From: CAZFLD01 sp964519835
GTDB taxonomy: Bacteria > Spirochaetota > Spirochaetia > DSM-27196 > CAZFLD01
NCBI GenBank assembly: GCA_964519835.1
Contig: CAZFLD010000070.1
Coordinates: 1 to 19,805 of the forward strand
Length of the DNA: 19,805 bases
Reading direction: 5' to 3'
Shown here: positions 1 to 7,464 of the stretch, one piece after another
Layout of the letters: each line of letters starts with the position of its first letter
How positions within the stretch are numbered: position 1 is the first letter of the stretch
The notes under the pieces: generated by a model
Told to the model about the DNA's origin: nothing
Databases searched by the model: none
Seen by the model: the letters and a program-made list of their open reading frames with translations, nothing else
Translations under genes and position numbers: made by a program

Positions 1-99
1 GACCAACGGCAGAGAGCCTAAATCGGTGGCGTTAAACGAAATTGTCGTGCACCCGTAGACGCGCGACCGGCACCGGCGTAGGATACAGGCGGCGACACC

Positions 100-1182
100 G
101 TGACAGCAAAGCGACTTACCCTCAAGCAACTCGCCGCGAAAATCGGGCTCTCCGCCGGCACGGTCTCCGAGGCGCTCCGCGATTCCCCACGAATCAAGGA
201 GTCAACCCGGGAGTACGTGCAGAAGAAGGCCCTCGAGTTCGGATTCTCGGCAAATCCGTGGGCGCGCAAAATGCAGGCCAATCGGACGGGATTTGTCTCC
301 ATCGTCTTGCCGGAGCTTACCACCAACTTGGTTTCGGCGGTGACACGGGAGCTGGTACGAGCGCTTCGCAAGGCGGACTACGCCTCCACCGTTCAGTACG
401 TGGCGACAGAAAGCGAGGTCGATATCTTCCACGCGCCGGCGGACGCATACCTCCTGGTAGCCGGCCGCTATCCACAGCTCCGCGCGCGCCTGGAAGAGCA
501 CCACATGCCCTACCTTATTATCGATCCCGACGGCTCACGACGACCAAGCTTTCGTCCATCGGGCCCCTGCCTCTACTTCGATCGCTACCAAGCGGGCAAA
601 GATGCTGTGGGAATACTCCTCTCGGCCGGCTGTCGAAGCCTGGCCTTTGCCGGTGTCCCGGCCGGTCCCAAGTACGATGGATTTGTCGACGGCCTTACGG
701 CAGCGCCGGCCGGCATGCGCGTGGTAACGCTCAACCTGGGGGCGGATGCTCCGGAGAGCCGAAATCGGTACTACCTTGCCGGGATCCATGGCCGATCGGC
801 CAATCGTTTACTGTCGGAAGATAGCAGGAGGGGCGCCGGGGCAAAAACCAAGCAGTTCTCCTCGATAGATGTTGCACGCTTGGCCGGCGGTCGGCCGGCA
901 CAGCCGGTGGGCGTGTGGGTAGCAAGCTTTCGAGACATGGCCGGCCTTCGCCACGCGACCGAACGGAACGGCATTGCCCTGGGAGAGTCGGTCAAGACTC
1001 TCTACTGGGGCTCGCGCTTTTCGGAGCTCCCGGGCTACGGCGCGCTCGACTATATCGGCGACCCGGAGCCGGGATTCTACGACCGGATTATCTCCTGGAT
1101 CGGCGATCCCACGGCGATGCCCGCGGGCGTGCGCCGCGTCCGTATGATTCCAAACCTCGGCGCCGGCGCCACGCTTTCTTAG
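100..1182 (+). CDS. LacI-family transcriptional regulator
   Basis: Predicted DNA-binding repressor of 360 aa with a GTG start. Residues 6-28 form the LacI helix-turn-helix (LTLKQLAAKIGLSAGTVSEAL). The hinge region follows (ETR-like STREYVQKKALEFGFSANPWAR, about residues 35-56) and then the RTGFVSIVLP entry into a periplasmic-binding-like sensor domain. The sensor domain is divergent: residues about 226-275 hold a Gly/Arg/Ala-rich stretch between core strands. The usual C-terminal effector motifs are hard to recognise, so the ligand cannot be guessed. It is the only LacI-type regulator here and converges on the neighbouring sulfatase gene with only 18 bp between stops. It is the obvious candidate to bind the palindrome at 2953-2970. 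The family call is firm; target and ligand are inference. The 99 bases upstream show no clear gene or promoter. Confidence 0.9.
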   Translation: MTAKRLTLKQLAAKIGLSAGTVSEALRDSPRIKESTREYVQKKALEFGFSANPWARKMQANRTGFVSIVLPELTTNLVSAVTRELVRALRKADYASTVQYVATESEVDIFHAPADAYLLVAGRYPQLRARLEEHHMPYLIIDPDGSRRPSFRPSGPCLYFDRYQAGKDAVGILLSAGCRSLAFAGVPAGPKYDGFVDGLTAAPAGMRVVTLNLGADAPESRNRYYLAGIHGRSANRLLSEDSRRGAGAKTKQFSSIDVARLAGGRPAQPVGVWVASFRDMAGLRHATERNGIALGESVKTLYWGSRFSELPGYGALDYIGDPEPGFYDRIISWIGDPTAMPAGVRRVRMIPNLGAGATLS

Positions 1183-1200
1183 TGCCGGTATCGCCTATCC

Positions 1201-2925
1201 TTAGTACCAGCGCCACCCCATCCGATTGACGTTGAAACTCAGCTGCTCGGGGCTCAACGGCGGCGCCTCACGAAGCGTATCCCCGTCGAGGAGCTGCTCG
1301 TCTCCGTTCTCTCGCGCCCACGAGATAAGCTCCCGCTTGAGCTCGGCTCGGCGACCCTGATACTGCTTGTCTGCGGCGAGGTTCCACTCTTCTGCCGGAT
1401 CGTCGGCAAGGTCGTAGAGCTCCTCCACCGCCCCGGCCTCGTTGTAGATGTACTTAAACCGTCCGTCGGTGATCATCGCCGTTTGCCGCGGCGAATCCAG
1501 ACTGTAGCTCACGAGGGTTTCGCGCCCGGCGCTGCGTCGGCTGTCCGAGTTGGTCGCACCCCCGCCTTGGGCGTTTCCCGGCGCCTCGGCGCCGGCGGCA
1601 GCCCCCGCGGCCCGGGCGTCGATCTCGGGCGCGAGGCTTATGCCGTCCACCTCGCGGTCCAAGGTGATTCCGGCGTAGTCACACATCGTCGGCATGAGGT
1701 CCGGCAGCCCCACCAGCATGCTGCTTTGTTGTGGGAATCGTCCGCCGTCGGAAGCGGCGTGACCGTCTTGGCCCCCGCCGCCGGAGGCGGCCGCCCGGCC
1801 TGATCCACCGGCCACGCCACGGCCGTTTTTGCCACCGCCTTTAAAGAGAGCGCGGTGGGACGATCCACGGGTCACCGTCGTGGGAACCCGCACGATAAGC
1901 GGCACCCGGGCGCTCCCCTCGTACATGGCCGACTTGAAATGGAAGCCGAAGTCTCCGAGCATCTCTCCGTGGTCGGCGGTGAAGACCACCACCGTGTTCT
2001 CCCAGAGTCCGTTGCGCTTGAGCGCCTCGAAGACTCGGGCCACCTGTTCATCCTGAAAAGAAATAAGCCCGTAGTAGTAGGCGCGCATGACCTGGATTGC
2101 CTCGGGAGAGAGGTAGCCTTGTCCGTGCTCAAACGCGCTTTCGAGTGACGACGGCGTCCGCGCCGCGCCATCGCGGTTGATCGCAGGCCGCTGGATACAA
2201 CGCGGATCGTATGCGGCGGCCAGGCGTGCGGGAGGGTCGAAGGGCGAATGGGGTTTTGGGAAGCCGACGTGGAGAAAAAAGGGCCGCCCGCCGTCGGCGG
2301 AAGCAGCTTTCGCCCCTCGCCCCGCCGAATCCAGGAACTGCACCGCCTCTCCGGCCACCCACGCGTCCACCTGATGGGCCTCCGGCAGCGGGTTTACGGC
2401 CGGGTGAATGTCGTTGTTTCCCACCCCATGGGCGCGGGTGAACCCGTGCCACCCCACGTCCGAGAGGTAGTCGAAGTAGTCCTCCACTCCTCGCAGTCGC
2501 CCCTCTCTGTCGTACTGTTTGAGTACTCGGCCAGACTCGGCACTCCGCCAGGATTGAAAGCCATTTGTAGTTCGCTCCTCCCCCGGCGCGGCGTAGGGCA
2601 GATAGTGAAGCTTTCCGACGGCATGGGTTCTATAACCTGCATCCGAGAAGAGCTTCGGTAGGCGATACTGGTCGTCGCGGAGGGCGCCGCCGTTGTTCTT
2701 CCGGCCGGTACACTTGTGCGAGTAGTTGCCGGAGATCAGACTGGCCCTTGTGGGAACGCAAATCGGATTGGTGCTATACGCCTTGTCGAACATAACACCG
2801 TCGGCGGCAAGCGCATCGATGGCGGGCGTCCGTACATCGGGGTGCCCGGCACAGCCGAGGCTATCGCCCCGAAGCTGGTCGGCGATGATAAATACAAAGT
2901 TGGGCCGCGATTTCTCTTTCTCCAT
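1201..2925 (-). CDS. Type I (formylglycine) sulfatase, cytosolic
   Basis: Hydrolyses a sulfate ester; substrate unknown. The ATG at 2925 is chosen because AAGGAG stands 8 nt upstream. An upstream in-frame ATG at 2952 would put that Shine-Dalgarno inside the gene. From this start the protein is 574 aa. Visible family signatures are ADQLRGD near residues 15-21 (metal binding, Gln in place of the second Asp, common in this family), CVPTRASLISG at 56-66 (Cys56 is the formylglycine precursor in the CxPxR motif), GKLHYLP near 104-110, KPHSPF near 224-229, and TADHGEMLGD at 316-325, followed by a Lys at 331. There is no signal peptide, unlike most polysaccharide sulfatases. Two Gly/Ala/Ser-rich inserts (about residues 352-402 and 436-466) interrupt otherwise conserved C-terminal sequence. 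It is divergent from the glycosidase/sulfatase operon and probably co-regulated with it. Confidence 0.93.
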   Translation of the reverse strand: MEKEKSRPNFVFIIADQLRGDSLGCAGHPDVRTPAIDALAADGVMFDKAYSTNPICVPTRASLISGNYSHKCTGRKNNGGALRDDQYRLPKLFSDAGYRTHAVGKLHYLPYAAPGEERTTNGFQSWRSAESGRVLKQYDREGRLRGVEDYFDYLSDVGWHGFTRAHGVGNNDIHPAVNPLPEAHQVDAWVAGEAVQFLDSAGRGAKAASADGGRPFFLHVGFPKPHSPFDPPARLAAAYDPRCIQRPAINRDGAARTPSSLESAFEHGQGYLSPEAIQVMRAYYYGLISFQDEQVARVFEALKRNGLWENTVVVFTADHGEMLGDFGFHFKSAMYEGSARVPLIVRVPTTVTRGSSHRALFKGGGKNGRGVAGGSGRAAASGGGGQDGHAASDGGRFPQQSSMLVGLPDLMPTMCDYAGITLDREVDGISLAPEIDARAAGAAAGAEAPGNAQGGGATNSDSRRSAGRETLVSYSLDSPRQTAMITDGRFKYIYNEAGAVEELYDLADDPAEEWNLAADKQYQGRRAELKRELISWARENGDEQLLDGDTLREAPPLSPEQLSFNVNRMGWRWY

Positions 2926-2926
2926 G

Positions 2927-2955
2927 TTGCGACGCTCCTTGTGCTTGTGCATAAT
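2927..2955 (+). promoter_or_regulatory. Predicted sigma70-type promoter of the glycosidase-sulfatase operon
   Basis: A -35-like TTGCGA (2927-2932) is separated by 17 bp from a -10-like CATAAT (2950-2955). Transcription would begin near 2962, leaving a short leader before the ATG at 2991. The -10 overlaps the palindrome at 2953-2970, as expected for repression. Predicted from sequence only. Confidence 0.5.
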
Positions 2956-2970
2956 TGAACTAGTTCGATT
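2953..2970. promoter_or_regulatory. 18-bp palindromic operator candidate between divergent promoters
   Basis: AATTGAACTAGTTCGATT is a perfect inverted repeat except for one mismatched pair (T/G at the fourth positions); the core GAACTAGTTC is perfect. It sits almost exactly in the middle of the intergenic region and overlaps the -10 elements predicted for both divergent transcripts. The likely binder is the LacI-type regulator at 100-1182. Most LacI operators have a central CG, whereas this centre is TA, so another regulator is possible. Confidence 0.6.
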
Positions 2971-2996
2971 CTACGACGAGGCGATGACTCATGCAA
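2968..2996 (-). promoter_or_regulatory. Predicted promoter of the divergent sulfatase gene
   Basis: Read on the reverse strand, a -10-like TAGAAT (2968-2973) lies 17 bp from a weak -35-like TTGCAT (2991-2996). The start point would be near 2961, directly opposite that of the forward promoter. The -10 overlaps the right edge of the palindrome, mirroring the forward promoter. The -35 is only a three-of-six match. Confidence 0.4.
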
Positions 2997-5891
2997 GGCA
3001 ACAAGTCTATGCAAGGCAAACAAGAGATCAACTGGATAGACGAACGGCGACTCTTCGCAGGCATCGCCGAGCACGAGAAGGAGTTTCATGCATCGATTGA
3101 TGCACGCCATCCAAGCCGGTTCGACCTCCGGCACGTGTCGCGCCACGATGTCGTCTACCTTTGTGAAAACAGCGATTGGATTTACGGTCTTCCCTTTGGC
3201 AACGGCGATATCGGCGGAGTTGTCTGCTTTGACACCGATCTTCACGTCTACGTGGACAAGGTGGACTTGTGGTACGACGTTGGGAGGCCCGGGACCGGAA
3301 ACACCGGCGTGGACCACTACAACGGCATTCGCGGCGGAAGGATACACGCGGGAAAACTCGATATCGTCATCCCCTGGCTCACGCAGTGCGACACAGTGGA
3401 GCAACGACTTGATTTGGCCCGTGGACGTGTCCTTGTTACCGCCGTCCGCGAATCCTGGAAGATCACCGCCACCATCACGGCCCACGCCCAAGAGAATCGT
3501 TTTAGGATCGAGATCGACCACCCGCGCCTCGTGGACAGCTTCCCTCACCTATCCAACTTTGCCATGGATCGTCTCGAGATAGATGGCCCGCACCAGGTTC
3601 TCGAGCGTCGCTTGGGCCGCCAATCGTACCGGGTGGAGGTCACGCCGGCCGTCACGGAGGAGAGGCGTACTGTCTACGACGTTGTTGTTGTTACGGAGAT
3701 CGACGCGCAAAGCGACAAGGACAAGATTCCCTCCGGCGTCGACCTTGCCGCTCGAGCATCGGCCATTCTGGAGCGGCCGTGGGATCAGGCCGACCACGAG
3801 GAGTGGTGGGCGGAGTTTTGGGGTCGATCGGCGGTGTGCCTTCCCGATGAGTTTTTTGAGCAGGAGTGGTACCTCTCCGCGTACATCACCGCAATCACAA
3901 ACCGGGCGCAGTATCCGGCGAGCTTTATGGGTCTTTGGTGCTTCGATGAACCGGTGCGTATGTGGGGTGACCTGTACGTGACCGACGCGCAGCACCCGAT
4001 GAGCCTCTGGGGCATCATGCCGTCCAATCATCTCGAGCTAATGGGTCCCTACTTCGAGCTCTACCGCGATCTCAAGGAGGTCTTGGAGCAGACCACCGCG
4101 GAGGCGATTGTCCCCGGAAGCTCGACGGACCTGCCACCGGGAACGTCTCGCTACGCCCTCGCCGAAGGGGAGAAAAACCGGGGCCTGGCCATGCCGAAGT
4201 TCGTGTGGCCGCCGTGGACGGGAGTGGACAACCCGGAACACGGTCTTGCCTCCTCGATGAAGCGCGGCGAGAAGTTCACCGTGGCCGGGGCCTGGATCGC
4301 GAAGCTTATGTGGCAGTACTTCCGCCACAGCGGCGACCTTCTCTTCCTCAGAGATATCGCCTACCCCTTCCTCAAGAGCGTCTTTGACTACATCGAGGGG
4401 ACGCTGGCGAAGGACAAAGACGGCCGAATCTACGACACATCGGAATCACCGGAGCAGCACGGGAACACCGCGTCGGCCTTTGGTCGGGGCCTGGTGCGCA
4501 TGCTTCTCGTGGATTTGATCGCCGCCGCCGAGGCGCTTGACATATCAGGCCCCGAGGTAACTCGGTACCATGCCACTTTAGAGGCCCTTGCCCCCTACCC
4601 CATCGCCGCCGACGGCGCGATCGCCGAGTCGGTCATGGACGACCATCCTCTGCGCTGCCACTTGGCGGTCATGACCGGCGTCTACCCCGGAGGCGAGATC
4701 GATGTTGAGCACGAGTTGGCGGACGCCGCGCGGAAGACCATGGAAGTCTCCACCCGCTTCTACTGCAACCGCGATCCCCACCATGCCGGCATCCTTACCG
4801 CGCAGGCGGGCGGCGCGGAGCTCAACGTCTTTAACCAGACCTTTAGCCTCTTGAGTCACGCGCGCCTCGGCAACGGCAACGCCGTCCGCGACACCCTCTA
4901 TAGCCCGACGCTGCGCTACCTGCTTCTGCCCCACGGCGGATGGTGCCACAACCCCGGCTATCGCGGAAGGATCGCCATGGAGACAACGGGGCTCCCTGCC
5001 TTCGGCGCCGTGGTGGCCGAGATGCTCGCACAACGCCGCGACGACGGCACAATCCACCTCTTCTGCGCCGTTCCCGACGACTGGAAGGACATAGAATTTT
5101 CCCGGCTCCGCGTGGAAGGCGGCGTGGTGATTTCAGCCGCCATGGTGGGCAAAACGGTCGATTGGGTCCGGGTAAGTGCCGCCTACACGACAACCGTCCG
5201 CTTGGCAAACCCCTTTGGCGGCGCCTTTGACCTCGAACCGGCCACCTCCGAGGCTTCGGGCGGCTCGGAGGGCGATGGAGTCATTGCCATAGAGCTCGCC
5301 GCGGGGGCGACAGCTACGCTAATCAGGCAGGGCGCGAAGTCGCCGGCGGCGGGGGGGCACCCGTCGGCGGCCGGCACCACCGCCACCACCGCCACATCCG
5401 GGGCCGGGGCGGCCACCACCGCCCCCGCCGGACCCATTCGCTTTTCCATCAAGGATGCCGAGGCACAGAACCCCATCGCTTTTGTCCCAAAGCCGCCGCC
5501 CTTCCCCGCCCAGGACTTTGGGGACGGATACATCTACATCGGCATGCCGGCAAAACCCGCACCGGATACATCCGCCGTCGAGGCGACCGTCTCCGCCGCC
5601 ACGGCGGCGTTGGGCGATTCCGACCCCGGCGCCCGGCAGCGAGCGCTCTTCCGCCTGGCCGAGCTAGCGCCCCACTGGCCGGACCCCAAAGCCCTTGCGC
5701 CGACCCTACTCAAGGCCACGGCCGACGACGACGAGCTTGTCCGCGCCACGGCGGTGTCCACCATTAAGTACCTCCGCGATCGGGCCGACGTGCGGGAAGC
5801 CCTAACGGAGATCGCACAAAACGACACACTGGAGGCGGGCCGGCGAGCCCGATGGATCCTAAACGACGAGCCGGAGGACTGCCACCGGTAG
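2991..5891 (+). CDS. GH95-like (alpha/alpha)6 glycosidase with C-terminal HEAT-repeat tail
   Basis: Probable cytosolic exo-glycosidase, 966 aa, no signal peptide. The ATG at 2991 has a GAGG 11 nt upstream; a second ATG at 3009 follows an imperfect 18-bp duplication of the start. Residues about 60-95 (WIYGLPFGNGDIGGVVCF... then VDKVDLWYD) resemble the N-terminal beta-sandwich entry of GH95-type enzymes (LPLGNG-Gxxxxx...DTLW). Residues about 290-680 are a helical barrel (GLWCFDEPVRMWGDLYVTDA, QHPMSLWGIMPSNHLELMGPY, then FLRDIAYPFLKSVFDYI). Residues about 684-780 form a C-terminal beta domain (DGTIHLFCAVPDDW). An Ala/Gly/Thr/Pro-rich linker (about 780-816) leads to an unusual tail, about 862-960, with two or three HEAT-like repeats (DSDPGARQRALFRLAEL, DDELVRATAVSTIKYL). 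Catalytic residues cannot be assigned, and substrate is unknown. It is the first gene of an operon with the ARSK-like sulfatase. Confidence 0.75.
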   Translation: MQGNKSMQGKQEINWIDERRLFAGIAEHEKEFHASIDARHPSRFDLRHVSRHDVVYLCENSDWIYGLPFGNGDIGGVVCFDTDLHVYVDKVDLWYDVGRPGTGNTGVDHYNGIRGGRIHAGKLDIVIPWLTQCDTVEQRLDLARGRVLVTAVRESWKITATITAHAQENRFRIEIDHPRLVDSFPHLSNFAMDRLEIDGPHQVLERRLGRQSYRVEVTPAVTEERRTVYDVVVVTEIDAQSDKDKIPSGVDLAARASAILERPWDQADHEEWWAEFWGRSAVCLPDEFFEQEWYLSAYITAITNRAQYPASFMGLWCFDEPVRMWGDLYVTDAQHPMSLWGIMPSNHLELMGPYFELYRDLKEVLEQTTAEAIVPGSSTDLPPGTSRYALAEGEKNRGLAMPKFVWPPWTGVDNPEHGLASSMKRGEKFTVAGAWIAKLMWQYFRHSGDLLFLRDIAYPFLKSVFDYIEGTLAKDKDGRIYDTSESPEQHGNTASAFGRGLVRMLLVDLIAAAEALDISGPEVTRYHATLEALAPYPIAADGAIAESVMDDHPLRCHLAVMTGVYPGGEIDVEHELADAARKTMEVSTRFYCNRDPHHAGILTAQAGGAELNVFNQTFSLLSHARLGNGNAVRDTLYSPTLRYLLLPHGGWCHNPGYRGRIAMETTGLPAFGAVVAEMLAQRRDDGTIHLFCAVPDDWKDIEFSRLRVEGGVVISAAMVGKTVDWVRVSAAYTTTVRLANPFGGAFDLEPATSEASGGSEGDGVIAIELAAGATATLIRQGAKSPAAGGHPSAAGTTATTATSGAGAATTAPAGPIRFSIKDAEAQNPIAFVPKPPPFPAQDFGDGYIYIGMPAKPAPDTSAVEATVSAATAALGDSDPGARQRALFRLAELAPHWPDPKALAPTLLKATADDDELVRATAVSTIKYLRDRADVREALTEIAQNDTLEAGRRARWILNDEPEDCHR

Positions 5892-5958
5892 GCCGCTGCT
5901 GATGCCGCCGGTTGCGACACGGCGCGCCACAACCAACCCTGCACCAAAGGAGCAAGAC

Positions 5959-7464
5959 GTGAGCAACATTATCTTTATTCACACCGACAGCATGGACGGC
6001 CGCTTGGCCGGCTACATGGGACATCCTGCCATGGCCGACGCCACGCCCAACATCGACTCCCTGGCCGCGGAAGGCACAACCTTTACCCGGTGCTACAGCA
6101 ACAATCCAATCTGCTGTCCCTCCCGGGCATCGATGCTAAGCGGCACCTTTACCCACCACTGCGAGGGGTGGAACAACTTCAAGGGGCTCGAGGAAGACAA
6201 GACTCTCTTCGACCACCTCGGTGACTCGGGCTACGAGGTGGTCCGCTTTGGGAAAGAGGACTACCTCTCCGGCTCCCACTCCGCTCGCGCTCGCGTGACG
6301 GCATGGCTGGGGCCGGCGGGAACTATGCGCCCGTCCTACAACGAGCCTGCACCCACTGTCGACGAAAGTCACGAGAAGCGGGTGAGCAAGCACGACTGGT
6401 CGCGCGTGGACCAGGCGGTGGAGGCGATCCACGCGCACGCCGGGACCGGCGGTGGGGCGGAGAACGATGGAGCCGGCTCCGGTGCACCGCTCTTTTTGTA
6501 CCTCGGTTTAAACCAGCCCCACCCGGTCTTTCGAACCTCGCGGTACTACCTCGACCGTATCCCGGAGGCTGCGGTAGACATTCCGGCAGTGGACCAGTCC
6601 GTCCATCCCGTGCAGCACTTTCAGCGAGTTCATAAGGCTTGGCGACACGGTTTCTCCGAGGAGATGGTCAAGCTCGTCCGCCGGGTCTACATGGCCATGA
6701 TCGCCGAGGTCGACGAGATGGTCGGCACGATCCTCTCCGCGCTTCGTGAATCGTCGATAGACAAAGACACGATTGTTGTCTTTTCCTCCGACCACGGAGA
6801 GATGGCGATGGAGCACCGACAGTTCTACAAGATGAGCTTCTACGAGCCGTCGGCGCGGGTCCCCCTTGTGTTTTCCGGACCGGGCGTTGCCAAGGGCAGG
6901 CGCGTGGACGCGCTCACCTCCCTCGTGGATCTCTACCCGACATTCGCCGAGCTTGTCGGATCGCCGGCAACTGAGTCGCCCATCGGCATTCCCCTCGACG
7001 GCGAGTCCCTCGTGCCCGAGCTCCGCGGCGGGGTCGGCAGTCGGCGCGACTGGGTGCTGTCTGAGTTCCACGGCACCACTTCGCCCACAAGCGGCTTTAT
7101 GTTTAGACAGGGCGAGTGGAAGTACGTTGCCTGGGACGGGTTGGCGCCGCAGCTTTTCTCACCCGACTCCGACCCCGCGGAGTGCCATGACTACGCCGCG
7201 GATAATCCGGAGGTCGTGGCGGAGTTGGACAAAAAGCTGCGCACGGTTGTGGACTACCCGGCGGTGGCACGGCAGGTCCTCGAATACAACAAAAACGCCT
7301 TCGCCTCCTGGCGCGGCGAGCACCTTCAGGCCGGCGACTACCGTGAGCTGATGAGCCGGGTCTACTCAGGCTGGGACCATCCCGACGCGCTTACCCTCTC
7401 GCCGTGGACCGACGCGGACGAGTTCGCGGTGGAGACGTGGCTGGCGGAGGAGCACAGCAGATGA
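5959..7464 (+). CDS. Arylsulfatase K-like sulfatase (probable 2-O-sulfouronate sulfatase)
   Basis: Predicted sulfatase of 501 aa. The GTG at 5959 is chosen because AAAGGAG (5946-5952) sits 6 nt upstream; an ATG at 5902 lies before that site and its extension has no family similarity. Motifs: DSMDGR near residues 10-15 (metal binding), CCPSRASMLSG from residue 52 (Cys52 becomes formylglycine), RFGKEDYLSGSHS near 96-108, LGLNQPHP near 182-189, SSDHGEMAMEHRQFYKMS near 276-293, LSEFHG near 367-372, then APQLFSPDSDP and a tail with a DYPAVARQVLEYNK stretch. From memory these segments, including the tail, match animal ARSK rather than other sulfatases. ARSK removes 2-O-sulfate from glucuronate in heparan-type chains, so a uronate 2-O-sulfate is the best guess. 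There is no signal peptide. A Gly/Ala/Asn-rich insert occupies 6442-6489. It follows the glycosidase by 67 bp and overlaps the next gene by 4 bp. Confidence 0.9.
   Translation: MSNIIFIHTDSMDGRLAGYMGHPAMADATPNIDSLAAEGTTFTRCYSNNPICCPSRASMLSGTFTHHCEGWNNFKGLEEDKTLFDHLGDSGYEVVRFGKEDYLSGSHSARARVTAWLGPAGTMRPSYNEPAPTVDESHEKRVSKHDWSRVDQAVEAIHAHAGTGGGAENDGAGSGAPLFLYLGLNQPHPVFRTSRYYLDRIPEAAVDIPAVDQSVHPVQHFQRVHKAWRHGFSEEMVKLVRRVYMAMIAEVDEMVGTILSALRESSIDKDTIVVFSSDHGEMAMEHRQFYKMSFYEPSARVPLVFSGPGVAKGRRVDALTSLVDLYPTFAELVGSPATESPIGIPLDGESLVPELRGGVGSRRDWVLSEFHGTTSPTSGFMFRQGEWKYVAWDGLAPQLFSPDSDPAECHDYAADNPEVVAELDKKLRTVVDYPAVARQVLEYNKNAFASWRGEHLQAGDYRELMSRVYSGWDHPDALTLSPWTDADEFAVETWLAEEHSR

Noticed and set aside
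1160..1171. GGCGCCGGCGCC palindrome near the end of the LacI gene as a terminator
   Set aside because: It is inside coding sequence, has no loop and is not followed by a clear T tract; GC-rich codons explain it.
2736..3548. Long reverse open frame of 270 codons over the divergent promoter and glycosidase start
   Set aside because: It is an antisense shadow in GC-rich DNA: it crosses the conserved start of one gene and part of another, and shows no domain.
5341..5440. GGC/GCC/ACC-rich run in the glycosidase as a microsatellite or array
   Set aside because: Units are irregular and in frame; it is best explained as the Ala/Gly/Thr-rich linker.
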